Assembly (NCBI GenBank): GCA_002423465.1
Contig: DIWG01000003.1
Coordinates: 1 to 60,306 of the forward strand
DNA from: Syntrophaceae bacterium UBA6112
Lineage (GTDB): Bacteria > Desulfobacterota > Syntrophia > Syntrophales > UBA5619
Length of the DNA: 60,306 bases
Direction of reading: 5' to 3'
A model generated the notes under the pieces. The model was given only the letters and a program-made list of their open reading frames with translations, searched no databases and was not told the DNA's origin. Shown in pieces: positions 8,863 through 17,176 of the stretch; the first letter of the stretch is position 1; each line of letters starts with the position of its first letter. The position numbers and the translations under genes are program-made.

Positions 8863-9582
8863 ATGGCGGAAGAGATCAAGGTGGGGTGCGCCCGGCCCAC
8901 GGGCGGTCCCGTGGGGGAACCCTCACCGGTTCCTGAAGAAAAACCGCAGCAGCAGATCAAGGAGGTAAAAACCATGCTCACCGTGGGGAAGAAGGCGCCG
9001 GATTTCACGTCGCCGGCCTATCACAAGGGAAAGTTTGTTTCCGTCAAACTATCGGAATACCTTGGAAAGTGGGTAATTCTCTGTTTCTATCCCGGGGATT
9101 TTACCTTTGTCTGAGCGACCGAGATCTCGGCGGTCGCCGAGAAATACCCCGAATTCCAGAAGCTGGGTGTTGAAGTTCTTTCGATGAGCGTTGACAGCGT
9201 TTTTGTCCACAAGATGTGGAACGACCATGAACTCTCCAAAATGGTTCAGGGGGGCGTCCCCTTTGCCATGCTGTCGGACGGAGGGGGGAAGGTTGGCTCC
9301 GTCTACGGGGTGTACCTGGAGGATGCGGGGGTCGAGGCGCGAGGAAGGTTCATCATCGATCCCGACGGCGTCATTCAGGGATTTGAGGTCCTGACCCCGC
9401 CGGTGGGACGAAACATCGGCGAGAGCTTTCGCCAGATCCAAGCTTTCCAGCATGTCCGCAACAGCAAGGGCGCTGAAGCCACGCCTTCGGGATGGAAGCC
9501 GGGCAAACTGACGTTGAAGCCGGGTCCGGATCTGGTCGGCAAGGTCTGGGAGGTCTGGAAGACCGGCATGGCGTTCGACTGA
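8863..9582 (+). CDS. prxU: Selenocysteine-containing peroxiredoxin (UGA readthrough)
   Basis: The frame is interrupted by one TGA at 9112-9114, exactly where AhpC/Prx5-like proteins have the peroxidatic Cys. The local sequence reads GDFTFV-U-ATEIS, against the usual FTFVCPTEI. After the TGA the same frame continues with 156 further peroxiredoxin-like residues (VEVLSMSVDS, GRFIIDPDGVI). A 7-bp hairpin with a GGTC loop begins 10 bases past the UGA (see 9125-9142). Full length is 239 residues, the size of known PrxU-type proteins plus a 37-residue N-terminal tail. Two starts have good SDs: 8863 (AAAGGAGG) and 8974 (AAGGAGG, 7-8 bases), the latter giving the bare 202-residue enzyme. It reduces peroxides in the cytoplasm using thioredoxin-type donors. 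Confidence 0.92.
9125..9142 (+). promoter_or_regulatory. SECIS-like hairpin of the peroxiredoxin mRNA
   Basis: TCTCGGC-GGTC-GCCGAGA: perfect 7-bp stem with a GGTC apical loop about 18-21 bases after the UGA. Placement and the GU-containing loop fit bacterial SECIS elements recognised by SelB. Confidence 0.65.
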
Positions 9583-9625
9583 AACAGGGAAGTAATCAAG
9601 GTATCGGGATGGGTCCGTTGAGAGT

Positions 9626-9651
9626 CCAGGCCGGCAGTTCCGCCGGCCTGG
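9626..9651 (+). terminator. Putative terminator after the peroxiredoxin gene
   Basis: Perfect 10-bp GC-rich inverted repeat CCAGGCCGGC / GCCGGCCTGG with a 6-base loop, 44 bases past the stop. No strong T run follows. It also lies between convergent genes (moaE is on the other strand). Confidence 0.55.
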
Positions 9652-9768
9652 CAAAATAGTCTTCGGCCGGGCATGGCGCGAATCCATGCCCCTTTCAGTC
9701 TATTTTCTACCCGGTGAAATCGTGATAAAACGAGATCGTTTTTTTCTGCCCGATAAACATGATATTAT

Positions 9769-10173
9769 TCATTCGTATTTTTTCGCGCTGCCGTCTTGGT
9801 AGGTTTCCTTCTTTCTGGTTGGCAGCCTCTGCTTGAATTGGTCTACAGCGTATCGGCAGGCGTTAAAGCCTTCCTGGCGATGCGCCGAGGCGACCGCGAT
9901 CACCAGATTTATTTCTCCGACATTCAGTTTGCCTATCCGGTGGGATATGGCCATATTGCTTATCGGCCACTGTCTTTTGGCCGCATCGGCAATTTTTTGT
10001 AACTGGGCTGTGGCCTCTTCGTCGGGATCTCTGTATTCCACTGAAAGGACCGGCTTCCCTTCGGAGCAATCCCGAATCAGCCCGATGTAGGTGACAACGC
10101 AGCCGCAAGTGCTGCTTCGGACTTTGGCGATCACGCTTTCCGGAGAAAGCGGGTGTCCTGTAATCTCAATCAT
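9769..10173 (-). CDS. moaE: Molybdopterin synthase catalytic subunit MoaE
   Basis: 134 residues, the usual length. Family features include GCVVTYIGLIRD near the N-terminus, VEYRDPDEEA, ISHRIGKLNVGEINLVIAVASAHR and the C-terminal lysines (RLPTRKKETYQDG) that form the active site. It transfers sulfur from MoaD-thiocarboxylate to precursor Z to make molybdopterin, here needed for the AOR and FDH-like enzymes further along. No moaD is adjacent. Upstream lies only the truncated MBL gene, so it now appears to stand alone. The SD (AGGAG) is about 8 bases before the ATG. Confidence 0.95.
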   Translation of the reverse strand: MIEITGHPLSPESVIAKVRSSTCGCVVTYIGLIRDCSEGKPVLSVEYRDPDEEATAQLQKIADAAKRQWPISNMAISHRIGKLNVGEINLVIAVASAHRQEGFNACRYAVDQFKQRLPTRKKETYQDGSAKKYE

Positions 10174-10245
10174 ATCGTCTGCTCCTGTTTTTTATATCGG
10201 TTTTCTCGTGATGTGAGTTGATAAATTACGCTTCCACCACCGTTT

Positions 10246-10431
10246 TCATGTTGCAGAAAAAGAAGCGATCTCCAACACCAGGGCATTGTTTACGATCGCT
10301 TTCCCCTGACCGGTATCCGGCAGGTCGTTTCCGCCTTCGGTTTCCATGAATATCGATAGACCGTGTTCCGCCACGGCCCCGGGAAGGTGAAAAACGCAAT
10401 TTTCGCTGACGATTGTGGCTTTGATCTTCAT
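10246..10431 (-). pseudogene. N-terminal remnant of an MBL-fold hydrolase
   Basis: 61-residue frame whose first 55 residues look like the N-terminus of MBL-fold proteins of the dihydropterin-phosphate-synthase-like type. The pattern is a short strand, then FMETEGGNDLPDTGQGKAIV, where the family has FLFDTG or similar. It stops before the HxHxDH metal site, so it cannot be an active hydrolase. The start has a good SD (AAGGAG). An intact relative of the family is at 33577-34530. Confidence 0.5.
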
Positions 10432-10562
10432 AGGTGGAATCTCCTTTGCCGACCATTATAACATGGGTCATATGCCAATATGATAATAATATTCAATTAT
10501 CTATGAAATTAATTTGTTGCAAATATTATCGGCGGCAATGGCATGTCCATTGATCCTTCCCT

Positions 10563-10635
10563 GTCGTATGGATTCATCCGCGGGAGTCGCACAATTGCAT
10601 CCTTTCATTTGCCTCAGCTGTTGTCATTTGCAACC
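10563..10635 (+). promoter_or_regulatory. Putative upstream activator sites of locus A
   Basis: GTCGCACAATTGCATC at 10586 matches the site at 5298 (one difference). A degenerate copy, GTCGTATGGATTCATC, starts at 10563 and a third element, GTTGTCATTTGCAACC, at 10620. The third closely resembles GTTGTCTTTTGCAATA at 21255. The main site lies about 120 bp before the promoter at 10722. The 333 bases between the MBL remnant and the first NifX gene hold only these signals, plus a second TGGCAT/TTGAT-like box at 10539. Confidence 0.55.
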
Positions 10636-10721
10636 CAGCCGCCGGTCATTTATTCTTTTTGAAGAACGCAAGATATTATTATGATTATCGATATGTCCTT
10701 TTCAGCGCATTCACTGACTTT

Positions 10722-10737
10722 TGGCACTGTTTTTGAT
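10722..10737 (+). promoter_or_regulatory. Sigma-54 -24/-12 promoter of locus A
   Basis: TGGCAC-TGTTT-TTGAT, the same variant as at 5433 and 21346. The predicted start near 10748 leaves a leader of only about 17 bases before the ATG at 10765, but the SD (AAAGGGAG) still fits. Confidence 0.7.
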
Positions 10738-10764
10738 GAAAGAGAGGCAAAGGGAGCACAATGA

Positions 10765-11196
10765 ATGAAGGTCGCGGTGACAGTCTGGGAAAACACGGTT
10801 TCAACGGTTTGCGATTTCTGCAACCGTCTGCTGGTTTTTGATGTGATGGGGAACGAGGTTAAAAACAAATCGTTCATGCCCTTTGAAACCAGAATTTTGC
10901 CGGAGAGAGTGAACATACTCGAAGAACTTGGGGTTGAGGTGTTGTTGTGCGGCGCTATTTCCCGGCCCCTGGAAAGGATGATCCGCACATCCGGTGTAAA
11001 GGTGATCCCTTGTCTGCGCGGGTCCATTGAAGAGGTTATCGGTGCTTATCTGGTCGGCGGCCTTTCCGATGCCCGCTTTACTCTCCCCGGCTTCGGCCCG
11101 GGGGCAAGCTGTATACGCGGGAGAAGACAGCGTCGCGGCGGCGTCTGCCGATTACCCGACAATTTGAAGGGCAAAGAGGGAGAAGGACGAGGGTGA
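10765..11196 (+). CDS. NifX/NifB-type cofactor-binding domain protein
   Basis: 143 residues. The N-terminal 105 residues match the dinitrogenase FeMo-cofactor biosynthesis (NifX/Y, C-terminal NifB) fold. They start with the strand MKVAVTVWENTVS and have the segment ILEELGVEVLLCGAISRPLERMI, a typical ADVVIxGxxG-like region. The tail is basic and Gly-rich (GRRQRRGG). It closely resembles the N-terminal half of the fusion at 19863-20579. By analogy with orange proteins it may bind a metal-sulfur cluster, but this is inference. It is the first gene of the sigma-54-controlled locus A. Confidence 0.8.
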   Translation: MKVAVTVWENTVSTVCDFCNRLLVFDVMGNEVKNKSFMPFETRILPERVNILEELGVEVLLCGAISRPLERMIRTSGVKVIPCLRGSIEEVIGAYLVGGLSDARFTLPGFGPGASCIRGRRQRRGGVCRLPDNLKGKEGEGRG

Positions 11197-11243
11197 TTCA
11201 CCCCTTTTTAAGACAGCAAACCAGAGGAAAAGGAAGGTAAAAA

Positions 11244-11612
11244 ATGAAAATAGCGATTACAGCCAGTGGAGAGGATCTCAACAGCCCGGTCGATCGTGTT
11301 TTTGGCAGGGCGAAGTATTTTGTGATCACGGATCCGGAGGAGACAAGCGTTGAAGTGTTGGGAAACAGCCAGAACATAAACGCGGCTCAGGGGGCTGGTA
11401 TTCAAGCGGCTCAGCAGATAGCCAATAAATGCATCGATGTCGTGCTGACCGGCAATGTAGGGCCCAATGCCTTCAAGGCATTGGATGCGGTTTCCATCAA
11501 GGTTTACCAGTTCGGAAGCGACGTTCTGACGGTCCGCGATGCAGTGGCCGCGTGGAAGGAGGGGCGCCTGCAGGAAGTGAAAGCGCCCACTGCCAAGGGA
11601 CATGGATTTTAA
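11244..11612 (+). CDS. NifX-family (orange-protein-like) protein
   Basis: 122 residues forming one NifX-type domain: MKIAITASGEDLNSPVDRVF, the FGRAKYFVI strand, GIQAAQQIANKCIDVVLTGNVGPNAF and the VRDAVAAW helix. Small single-domain proteins of this kind include the orange protein of Desulfovibrio, which carries a Mo-Cu-S cluster. No cluster type can be assigned from sequence here. It closely resembles the N-terminal half of the protein at 23811-24431, so the two are locus A and locus B counterparts. SD: AAAGGAAGGT. Confidence 0.85.
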   Translation: MKIAITASGEDLNSPVDRVFGRAKYFVITDPEETSVEVLGNSQNINAAQGAGIQAAQQIANKCIDVVLTGNVGPNAFKALDAVSIKVYQFGSDVLTVRDAVAAWKEGRLQEVKAPTAKGHGF

Positions 11613-11697
11613 ACGGGGAGTTGAATATCTGAAACGGTCATCCATAAGCAGGTTCGGAATGTTCCTGCTTTTGGAATATCAGACGGGAGGTGATCGA

Positions 11698-11922
11698 ATG
11701 CCAAGAGGAGACGGAACAGGACCCAGGGGAATGGGAGCGGGTGGTGGAATGGGGAAAGGTCAGGGAGGCCGAAAACCCGGCCGCATGGGTGGACCCCGCG
11801 CGGCAGGACCGTCAGGCGACTGCGTTTGCCCTCAGTGCGGGCACAAGGAACCGCATAAACGCGGAGTTCCCTGTATGGAGCGAAAATGTCCCGAGTGCGG
11901 GGCTGCGATGGCCAGGGAATAA
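11698..11922 (+). CDS. DUF5320-like Gly-rich small protein with zinc ribbon
   Basis: 74 residues. It begins with the Gly/Met/Arg-rich signature MPRGDGTGPRGMGAGGG seen at the start of DUF5320-type proteins and ends in a four-Cys ribbon (CVCPQCGHKE ... CMERKCPECGAAM) likely to hold Zn or an Fe-S centre. The start is chosen by the SD (GGGAGG) 6-7 bases before the ATG. It is one of three consecutive paralogue-like small genes between NifX and the ATPases. The function is unknown. Association with NifX and Mrp proteins suggests a role in metal-cofactor handling. Confidence 0.75.
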   Translation: MPRGDGTGPRGMGAGGGMGKGQGGRKPGRMGGPRAAGPSGDCVCPQCGHKEPHKRGVPCMERKCPECGAAMARE

Positions 11923-11941
11923 ATAGGAGGAGGATACGATC

Positions 11942-12178
11942 ATGCCCAGAGGCGATGGGACGGGTCCCGGTGGAATGGGCGCGGGGACGGGACGAGGTTT
12001 GGGCGGCTGCACGTTGAGAGGAGCCCGTGCGCCAAAGGACCGCAGCGCCGGATTTGCGCAGAGGATCGAGGATTCCGGATCAGGTTCGGACGGCCGGCTT
12101 GCAGGTCGCGGCAAAGGAATCGGCATGACCATTTTGGATCTGCTGTTTTCATTGTTCGAGCGCGTTACCAGGAAGTGA
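11942..12178 (+). CDS. DUF5320-like small protein
   Basis: 78 residues beginning MPRGDGTGPGGMGAGTGRG, the same signature as its neighbours. It lacks the C-terminal Cys ribbon of the preceding gene and ends in an amphipathic stretch (GMTILDLLFSLFERVTRK). The SD (AGGAGGA) is well placed. It probably arose by tandem duplication with 11698 and 12248. No enzymatic motif is visible and the function is unknown. Confidence 0.7.
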   Translation: MPRGDGTGPGGMGAGTGRGLGGCTLRGARAPKDRSAGFAQRIEDSGSGSDGRLAGRGKGIGMTILDLLFSLFERVTRK

Positions 12179-12247
12179 AGGCGCGGGCAGCGAAGAATTG
12201 CGGCGACTTCTGATGACTTGTAAAACATCATAAAGGAGGTAAAGATT

Positions 12248-12607
12248 ATGCCAGGTGGAGATAGAACAGGTCCTGTGGGTATGGGACCCAGGACAGGCAG
12301 GAGCGCGGGTTTCTGCGCCGGATACGGGGTTCCGGGATATGCAAATCCCGGTTACGGTGCGGGCGGATCTGTTTTCGGAGGGCGCGGCGGTCGGGGACGG
12401 CGCAACCGCTTCTTTACGACCGGCGTGCCGGGATGGCATTCCTTTGCCGGGAATCCGATTCCCGGCGGGATGTTCTTTTCCGCGCAGACGGAGACGCCGC
12501 AAAATGAATTGGATGTCTTAAAGGGACAGGCCCAAGATCTGGAAAACGGCCTTAAAGAACTTCAGGCGCGCATGGAAGCTTTGGCGTCGATAAACAAAAC
12601 CGAATAA
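12248..12607 (+). CDS. DUF5320 domain protein
   Basis: 119 residues: N-terminal signature MPGGDRTGPVGMGPRTGRSA, a central Gly/Tyr/Phe-rich part with RGRRNRFFTTGVPGWHSF, and a C-terminal coiled coil (DVLKGQAQDLENGLKELQ). The same order (Gly-rich start, aromatic GxPGW motif, coiled coil) is seen in the C-terminal half of the fusion at 19863-20579. The start has an SD (AAGGAGG). It lies directly before the Mrp-type ATPase pair. The function is unknown, and oligomerisation through the coil is likely. Confidence 0.8.
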   Translation: MPGGDRTGPVGMGPRTGRSAGFCAGYGVPGYANPGYGAGGSVFGGRGGRGRRNRFFTTGVPGWHSFAGNPIPGGMFFSAQTETPQNELDVLKGQAQDLENGLKELQARMEALASINKTE

Positions 12608-12692
12608 CCGTTTGGAGCGTCGGCAAAGGATGATGTGCAACCCCCTTCCCTCCCCTTGCCGGCGCTTCTTTGTTCAGCAAGAGGAGTCTGTT

Positions 12693-13583
12693 TTGAAGAT
12701 CGCCATTGCCAGCGGAAAGGGCGGTACCGGGAAGACGACGATTGCCGTCAATCTTGCCCTGACCATCGCATCTTTGGGCCAACCGGTCACCCTGCTCGAT
12801 TGCGATGTCGAGGAGCCGAATTGCCGCCTTTTTCTCAAGCCGGAGATCACCGGATTTCGCCCGGTCAACATTCCCCAGCCGAAGGTGCTGGAGGAGCGGT
12901 GCAACGGTTGCGGCGTCTGCGCCCACGTTTGTGAGTATCATGCGCTGATCGTGATGGGGAAGCAAGTCCTGGTCTTTCGGGAACTCTGTCACGGATGCGG
13001 CGCCTGCTTTTGGTTGTGTCCGGAAAAGGCGATCGTCGAGGAGGAACATCCGATCGGGTCGGTTGAAGAAGGCATCAGCCACGGCATCCGTTTTGTTCAG
13101 GGACAATTGAATATCGGCGAAGTGATGAGCCCCGCCGTCATCCGCCAGGTGCGGTTGCAGGGTGAAATCACGGGCGACTGCATCATCGATTCGCCGCCCG
13201 GAACCTCATGCCCCGTGGTGGAGTCGGTCCGGGGGACGGATTTTGTCCTGCTGGTGACGGAGCCGACGCCCTTCGGACTCCATGACCTGACGCTGGCAGT
13301 CGGGATGGCGCGGGCGCTTTCGAGGCCCTTCGCCGTTGCCCTGAACCGTTGCGACGCGGGAGACGAGGGGGTCCGCTCCTATTGCAAGCGCGAGGGGATC
13401 GAGATCCTGTTGTCCATTCCCGACGACCGACGGATTGCGGAGAGCTATGCCCGGGGGGATATCGATCTCTCGAAGCTGCCGGAGTATCGGGAGGTGTTCG
13501 ATTGCTGTTACCGGCGCATCGCGGCCTTGGTGAAAAAAGGGCAGAACGGGATTGATCAGGGAAAGAGGGGACGTGCCGCATGA
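12693..13583 (+). CDS. Mrp/MinD-type ATPase with inserted ferredoxin domain (ATPase 1)
   Basis: 296 residues. It has deviant Walker A (SGKGGTGKTT) right at the N-terminus and switch I DCDVEEPN. About residues 65-110 hold a two-cluster ferredoxin insert (CNGCGVCAHVC ... CHGCGACFWLC), followed by the Walker B-like DSPPGTSCP motif. These P-loop NTPases with 4Fe-4S inserts are found in orange-protein and related loci and are thought to move or insert metal cofactors. The start is taken as TTG at 12693 (AGGAG about 6 bases upstream). It is coupled to ATPase 2 by an ATGA overlap. The N-terminal half of the fusion at 21974 is its counterpart in locus B. Confidence 0.9.
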   Translation: MKIAIASGKGGTGKTTIAVNLALTIASLGQPVTLLDCDVEEPNCRLFLKPEITGFRPVNIPQPKVLEERCNGCGVCAHVCEYHALIVMGKQVLVFRELCHGCGACFWLCPEKAIVEEEHPIGSVEEGISHGIRFVQGQLNIGEVMSPAVIRQVRLQGEITGDCIIDSPPGTSCPVVESVRGTDFVLLVTEPTPFGLHDLTLAVGMARALSRPFAVALNRCDAGDEGVRSYCKREGIEILLSIPDDRRIAESYARGDIDLSKLPEYREVFDCCYRRIAALVKKGQNGIDQGKRGRAA

Positions 13584-14464
13584 AAGAGGTTGTCGTGATC
13601 AGCGGCAAGGGCGGCACGGGAAAGACCACTCTGGTCGCAGCATTTGCCGCGCTGGCCGAATGGAAGATCCTGGTGGACTGTGATGTAGATGCGGCGGATC
13701 TGCATCTGGTGCTCAATCCGCGGATCGATCGCCGGGAGGATTTCTCCGGGGGGAAAAAGGCCGCCATCCTTGATGAGCGCTGCACCGGTTGCGGCAAATG
13801 TCAGGAGGTGTGCCGCTTCGCTGCGGTGTCGTCCATTGCCGGTCCCGATGGGCAAAACCGGTTTAGGGTGGATCCGATTTCCTGCGAGGGTTGCGGCCTT
13901 TGTGCCCGTTTTTGCCCGGCAGAGGCGATCCTCTTTGAACCGGTCGTCAGTGGACAATGGTTCATCTCGTCGACGATCTACGGGCCCATGGTTCATGCGA
14001 GACTCGGCATCGCCCAGGCCAACAGCGGGAAACTGGTCAGCCTATTGCGCCGAGAGGCCCGGGGCATTGCGGAAAAAGATGGGTTCCATCTGCTGATCGC
14101 GGACGGTTCACCCGGCATCGGGTGCCCCGTCATCGCCTCCATCACCGGGGCCGATCTCGTGGTCGCGGTGACGGAACCGACCTGTTCCGGTCTTCACGAT
14201 GTTCAGCGCGTCGTGGACCTGACCAGCCATTTCCGAATCCCCCTGATGCTCTGTATCAACAAATGGGACATCCATCCCGAAATGGCTGACCGGATCGAGC
14301 AAGAAACCGCGCAACGGGGCGTCCGGATGGGCGGAAGGATCCGCTATGATCCGGCGGTGACCAAGGCGCAGATCATGAAAACCACAATCGTGGAGTACAC
14401 CGGCGGCGCGATTTCCGTCGACATCCAGTCCGTATGGCGTAATGTGGTCTATGCCCTCGGCTGA
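13580..14464 (+). CDS. Mrp/MinD-type ATPase with inserted ferredoxin domain (ATPase 2)
   Basis: 294 residues with the same plan as the gene before it. It has Walker A SGKGGTGKTT, switch DCDVDAADLH, a ferredoxin insert (CTGCGKCQEVC ... CEGCGLCARFC) and DGSPGIGCPV. The start overlaps the stop of ATPase 1 (ATGA), implying equal synthesis and probably a heterodimer. In locus B the two are one polypeptide, which supports the partnership. The expected role is ATP-driven cofactor or cluster handling together with the NifX proteins. Confidence 0.9.
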   Translation: MKEVVVISGKGGTGKTTLVAAFAALAEWKILVDCDVDAADLHLVLNPRIDRREDFSGGKKAAILDERCTGCGKCQEVCRFAAVSSIAGPDGQNRFRVDPISCEGCGLCARFCPAEAILFEPVVSGQWFISSTIYGPMVHARLGIAQANSGKLVSLLRREARGIAEKDGFHLLIADGSPGIGCPVIASITGADLVVAVTEPTCSGLHDVQRVVDLTSHFRIPLMLCINKWDIHPEMADRIEQETAQRGVRMGGRIRYDPAVTKAQIMKTTIVEYTGGAISVDIQSVWRNVVYALG

Positions 14465-14508
14465 TTTTATGCGATAGCTGGTGAAAATTTGAAATCCAGG
14501 AGAGGATA

Positions 14509-14586
14509 ATGGTCCACAAAGAAGCGTCGGGGGACCGGCCTCTAAGGATGAATAAGGTCCTTGATAGAACTGTTGTATTTGGATAA
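14509..14586 (+). CDS. Possible small ORF, 25 residues
   Basis: Reads MVHKEASGDRPLRMNKVLDR plus five residues and stops. It has a good SD (AGGAGAGG, about 5 bases before ATG). It may be a genuine leader-like peptide or the start of a lost gene. No similarity is recognised. Confidence 0.25.
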   Translation: MVHKEASGDRPLRMNKVLDRTVVFG

Positions 14587-14620
14587 GGTGGGTCTGAATA
14601 ATATTCCGGGAGGGGATGTA

Positions 14621-14869
14621 ATGCCAATTTACGAGTATGAATGTGCAGTGTGCGGGAATACTTCCGAGTTCATCGAAGGGCTTTCCGGTGGAGGCGGGGG
14701 CAAGGTTTGCAGTCACTGCGGCGGCGATTCGCTGCGGCGCGTTTTGTCAAAAGGCGTCTCCGCCCGGATGGACGGAATCATCGGGGATCGGGGCGGAAAA
14801 ACCTGCTGCGGCCGGGATGATCGTTGCGGGAGCCCGCCGTGTGATGAGCCCGGGAGTTGCTGCCGGTAG
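14621..14869 (+). CDS. FmdB-family zinc-ribbon regulatory-like protein
   Basis: 82 residues. The classic FmdB start MPIYEYECAVCG gives the first CxxC, and the second pair is CSHCGG. The tail is Cys-rich (CCGRDDRCGSPPCDEPGSCC), longer in cysteines than usual. FmdB-type ribbons are small proteins often next to metal-cofactor or amidase genes, and their biochemical role is poorly known. SD: GGGAGGGG. It follows the Mrp ATPases by about 157 bases and may belong to the same transcript. Confidence 0.85.
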   Translation: MPIYEYECAVCGNTSEFIEGLSGGGGGKVCSHCGGDSLRRVLSKGVSARMDGIIGDRGGKTCCGRDDRCGSPPCDEPGSCCR

Positions 14870-14917
14870 AGGCGTTGGATTCAGTCCGTTTCGCACTGAA
14901 AAAGGGGAGGAGAGAGA

Positions 14918-15370
14918 ATGGGACAGAAGGATCAAATCAAGGTCGGGATCATCATTTGCGATCGCTATCACCGTTGCGCGGGCGGGAAGTGCTTCCGGGC
15001 GCTGCGCGAGAGGGAGGGAGCCTTCAGCCCTTATCGTGACCGGGATGCAAGCCTGGTGGGATACGCAACCTGTGACGGCTGCCCCGGCGGCAACATCGAA
15101 TATGCCCCGGAGGAGATGGTCCGCAACGGGGCTAACGTGATCCATCTGGCAACCGGTCTGATCGTCGGCTATCCGCCTTGCCCGAGGATCGGTTTTTTTC
15201 GGGATTTCATCCAGTCGCGATTCGGAATCGATGTCGTCTTCGGCACCCATCCGATTCCTCAGAAATACTATCTGGTTCACCAAGGACTTCATACTTGGGA
15301 TTCCCCGTTCTGGAAGGAAGTCACCCGCGGCGTCATGGGCGATGAAGGGATCCGCCGCGCGTATGACTGA
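14918..15370 (+). CDS. CGGC-domain protein
   Basis: 150 residues. It begins with a strand and cysteine region (IIICDRYHRCAGGKCFRAL) followed by CDGCPGGN, which gives the family its name, and a conserved GANVIHLATGLIVGYPPCPR segment. The family is presumed to be metal- or thiol-binding but has no assigned reaction. SD: GGGGAGGAGAG. It sits between FmdB and the CoA-disulfide-reductase-like gene. Confidence 0.82.
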   Translation: MGQKDQIKVGIIICDRYHRCAGGKCFRALREREGAFSPYRDRDASLVGYATCDGCPGGNIEYAPEEMVRNGANVIHLATGLIVGYPPCPRIGFFRDFIQSRFGIDVVFGTHPIPQKYYLVHQGLHTWDSPFWKEVTRGVMGDEGIRRAYD

Positions 15371-15449
15371 ACGGAAGCAGATGCGCAGACTCATCCTGAT
15401 GCGGGCACCATCCGCTTTCAGCAGATATTTCAATTTCACATAAGGAGCG

Positions 15450-17156
15450 ATGAAGATGGAGAAAAAAAGAAGGATCGTGGTCATTGGAGGGTCCGCCGCG
15501 GGGCCCAAGGCGGCGGCCAAGGCCAGGCGAATCGACAACAATGCCGAAGTGACCATCCTCCAGAAGGCCGCGGACCTCTCCATGGCCTCCTGCGGCTATC
15601 CCTATTACGTCGGCGGTTTTTTCGACGACCGGAACCAGTTGATCTGTACGCCCACCGGGGTGATACGGAATCCCCAGTTCTACCTGAACGCCAAGGACAT
15701 TGCGGCCAAAGTCAACACGGAGGCCACGGCCGTCGACCGGGACAAACGGATCGTCTCCTTCCGGAACACGCTCACCGGCGAGACGGCGGAGATGGCCTAC
15801 GACAAGCTGATTCTCGCCACCGGCGCCGTGCCGCGGATGCCGCCCATTCCGGGTGTGGACCTGGAGGGGATCACCACGCTGCAATCCATGAAGGATGCCG
15901 ATTGCCTGCGCAAGATTGCCGACGAGGGAAAGATCAAGAAGGCGGTGGTCGTCGGCGGCGGCCTCATCGGGATCGAAACCTGCGAGGCCCTTCAACTGGC
16001 CGGCATCGAGATCACCGTGGTCGAACTCCTGCCCCAGCTCCTGATCTTTCTCGATTGGGAACTGGCGAAACTCGTGGAAAACCACGTCCGGAGCAAGGGC
16101 GCGAACATCATCACGGACAACGGGATCGCCGCCTTTCTCGGCGAGAACGGGAAGCTCACGGGCGTCAAGCTGCAGAACGGGACCGAACTGCCCTGCGAAC
16201 TGGCGGTGGTGGCGATCGGCGTTATCCCGAACGTGAAGTTGGCCCGGGAGATCGGCCTGGAGATCGGACAGACCGGCGGGGTTCGGGTCAACGAATACAT
16301 GCAGACCTCGGACCCCGACATCTATGCCATCGGCGATTGCGTGGAGACGCTCAACCGAATCACCGGGAAAAAGGTTTTGGCCCCCATGGGCGATCTGGCA
16401 AACCTTCAGGGGCGCGTGGCCGGGGAGAACGCCGCATCCGACAACTGCGTGACCTTTCCCGGAACGATCCAGACGGGAATCTGCAAGGTCTTCGATTTCT
16501 CGGCTGGCTCGACGGGTCTTTCCGAGTCGAATGCAAAGCGGCTCGGATACGATGATATCGTGACCGCGCTCAGCGCCAGCCCCGACAAGCCCGGTTTCAT
16601 GGAGGGAAAACTCCTGGTGACGAAGCTGGTGGCCGATCGCAAGACAGGGCGGATTCTCGGCGCTCAGTGCGTCGGTCCCGGGAACGTGAACCGGCAGATC
16701 GCCCAGTGGGCCATGGCCATCCAGGGACACCTGACCGTCGAGGATGTCGTGAATTCCGATCTACCCTATGCGCCGCCCTTCTCCCTGGCGATCGACCACG
16801 GCATTGCCGCCGCCCACGTCCTGCAGAACAAGATGAAGGGACGGATGAAGGGGATCTCCTGTGCCGAGGTTCATCGCAAGGTGGCGGGCGGAGAGGCTCC
16901 CTTCCTGATCGATGTCAGACAGCCCGAAGAGTTCGAGCAGATGCGCCTGGGGATCGGCGAGACGCTCATGCCCCTGGGGGCGCTGCGCAAGCGCCTCAGT
17001 GAACTTCCCCAGGACAGGGAAAAGGAGATCATCTGCTACTGCAAGATCTCGCTCAGGGGCTACGAGGCCGCACTGGTGCTCGAGGGGAACGGCTGGAAAA
17101 ATGTGAAGGTCATGGAGGGCGGCGTGATGGCCTGGCCCTTCCCGCGGGAAAAGTAA
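15450..17156 (+). CDS. CoA-disulfide reductase-like flavoprotein with C-terminal rhodanese domain
   Basis: 568 residues. It has an N-terminal FAD-binding motif (VVIGGSAAGPKAA), a single redox Cys in SMASCGYPYYVGG (as in CoA-disulfide/NADH:polysulfide reductases), an NAD motif (VVVGGGLIGIE) and the second FAD motif (YAIGDCVE). A dimerisation domain comes next, and from about residue 470 a rhodanese domain (FLIDVRQPEEF) with active-site Cys in CYCKISLRG. Such fusions reduce CoA-disulfide, polysulfide or CoA-persulfide with NAD(P)H in the cytoplasm. The context of sulfur/selenium trafficking genes fits this. SD: AAGGAG. Confidence 0.92.
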   Translation: MKMEKKRRIVVIGGSAAGPKAAAKARRIDNNAEVTILQKAADLSMASCGYPYYVGGFFDDRNQLICTPTGVIRNPQFYLNAKDIAAKVNTEATAVDRDKRIVSFRNTLTGETAEMAYDKLILATGAVPRMPPIPGVDLEGITTLQSMKDADCLRKIADEGKIKKAVVVGGGLIGIETCEALQLAGIEITVVELLPQLLIFLDWELAKLVENHVRSKGANIITDNGIAAFLGENGKLTGVKLQNGTELPCELAVVAIGVIPNVKLAREIGLEIGQTGGVRVNEYMQTSDPDIYAIGDCVETLNRITGKKVLAPMGDLANLQGRVAGENAASDNCVTFPGTIQTGICKVFDFSAGSTGLSESNAKRLGYDDIVTALSASPDKPGFMEGKLLVTKLVADRKTGRILGAQCVGPGNVNRQIAQWAMAIQGHLTVEDVVNSDLPYAPPFSLAIDHGIAAAHVLQNKMKGRMKGISCAEVHRKVAGGEAPFLIDVRQPEEFEQMRLGIGETLMPLGALRKRLSELPQDREKEIICYCKISLRGYEAALVLEGNGWKNVKVMEGGVMAWPFPREK

Positions 17157-17176
17157 GACAGATCACATAGGCGCCC

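Noticed and set aside
10226..10471. Possible moaD upstream of moaE
   Set aside because: The frame resembles an MBL-fold N-terminus and lacks the C-terminal Gly-Gly of MoaD.
10539..10554. Additional sigma-54-like box TGGCAT-GTCCA-TTGAT
   Set aside because: It fits the consensus but lies upstream of the activator sites instead of downstream. The box at 10722 is the better promoter, so this was not called separately.
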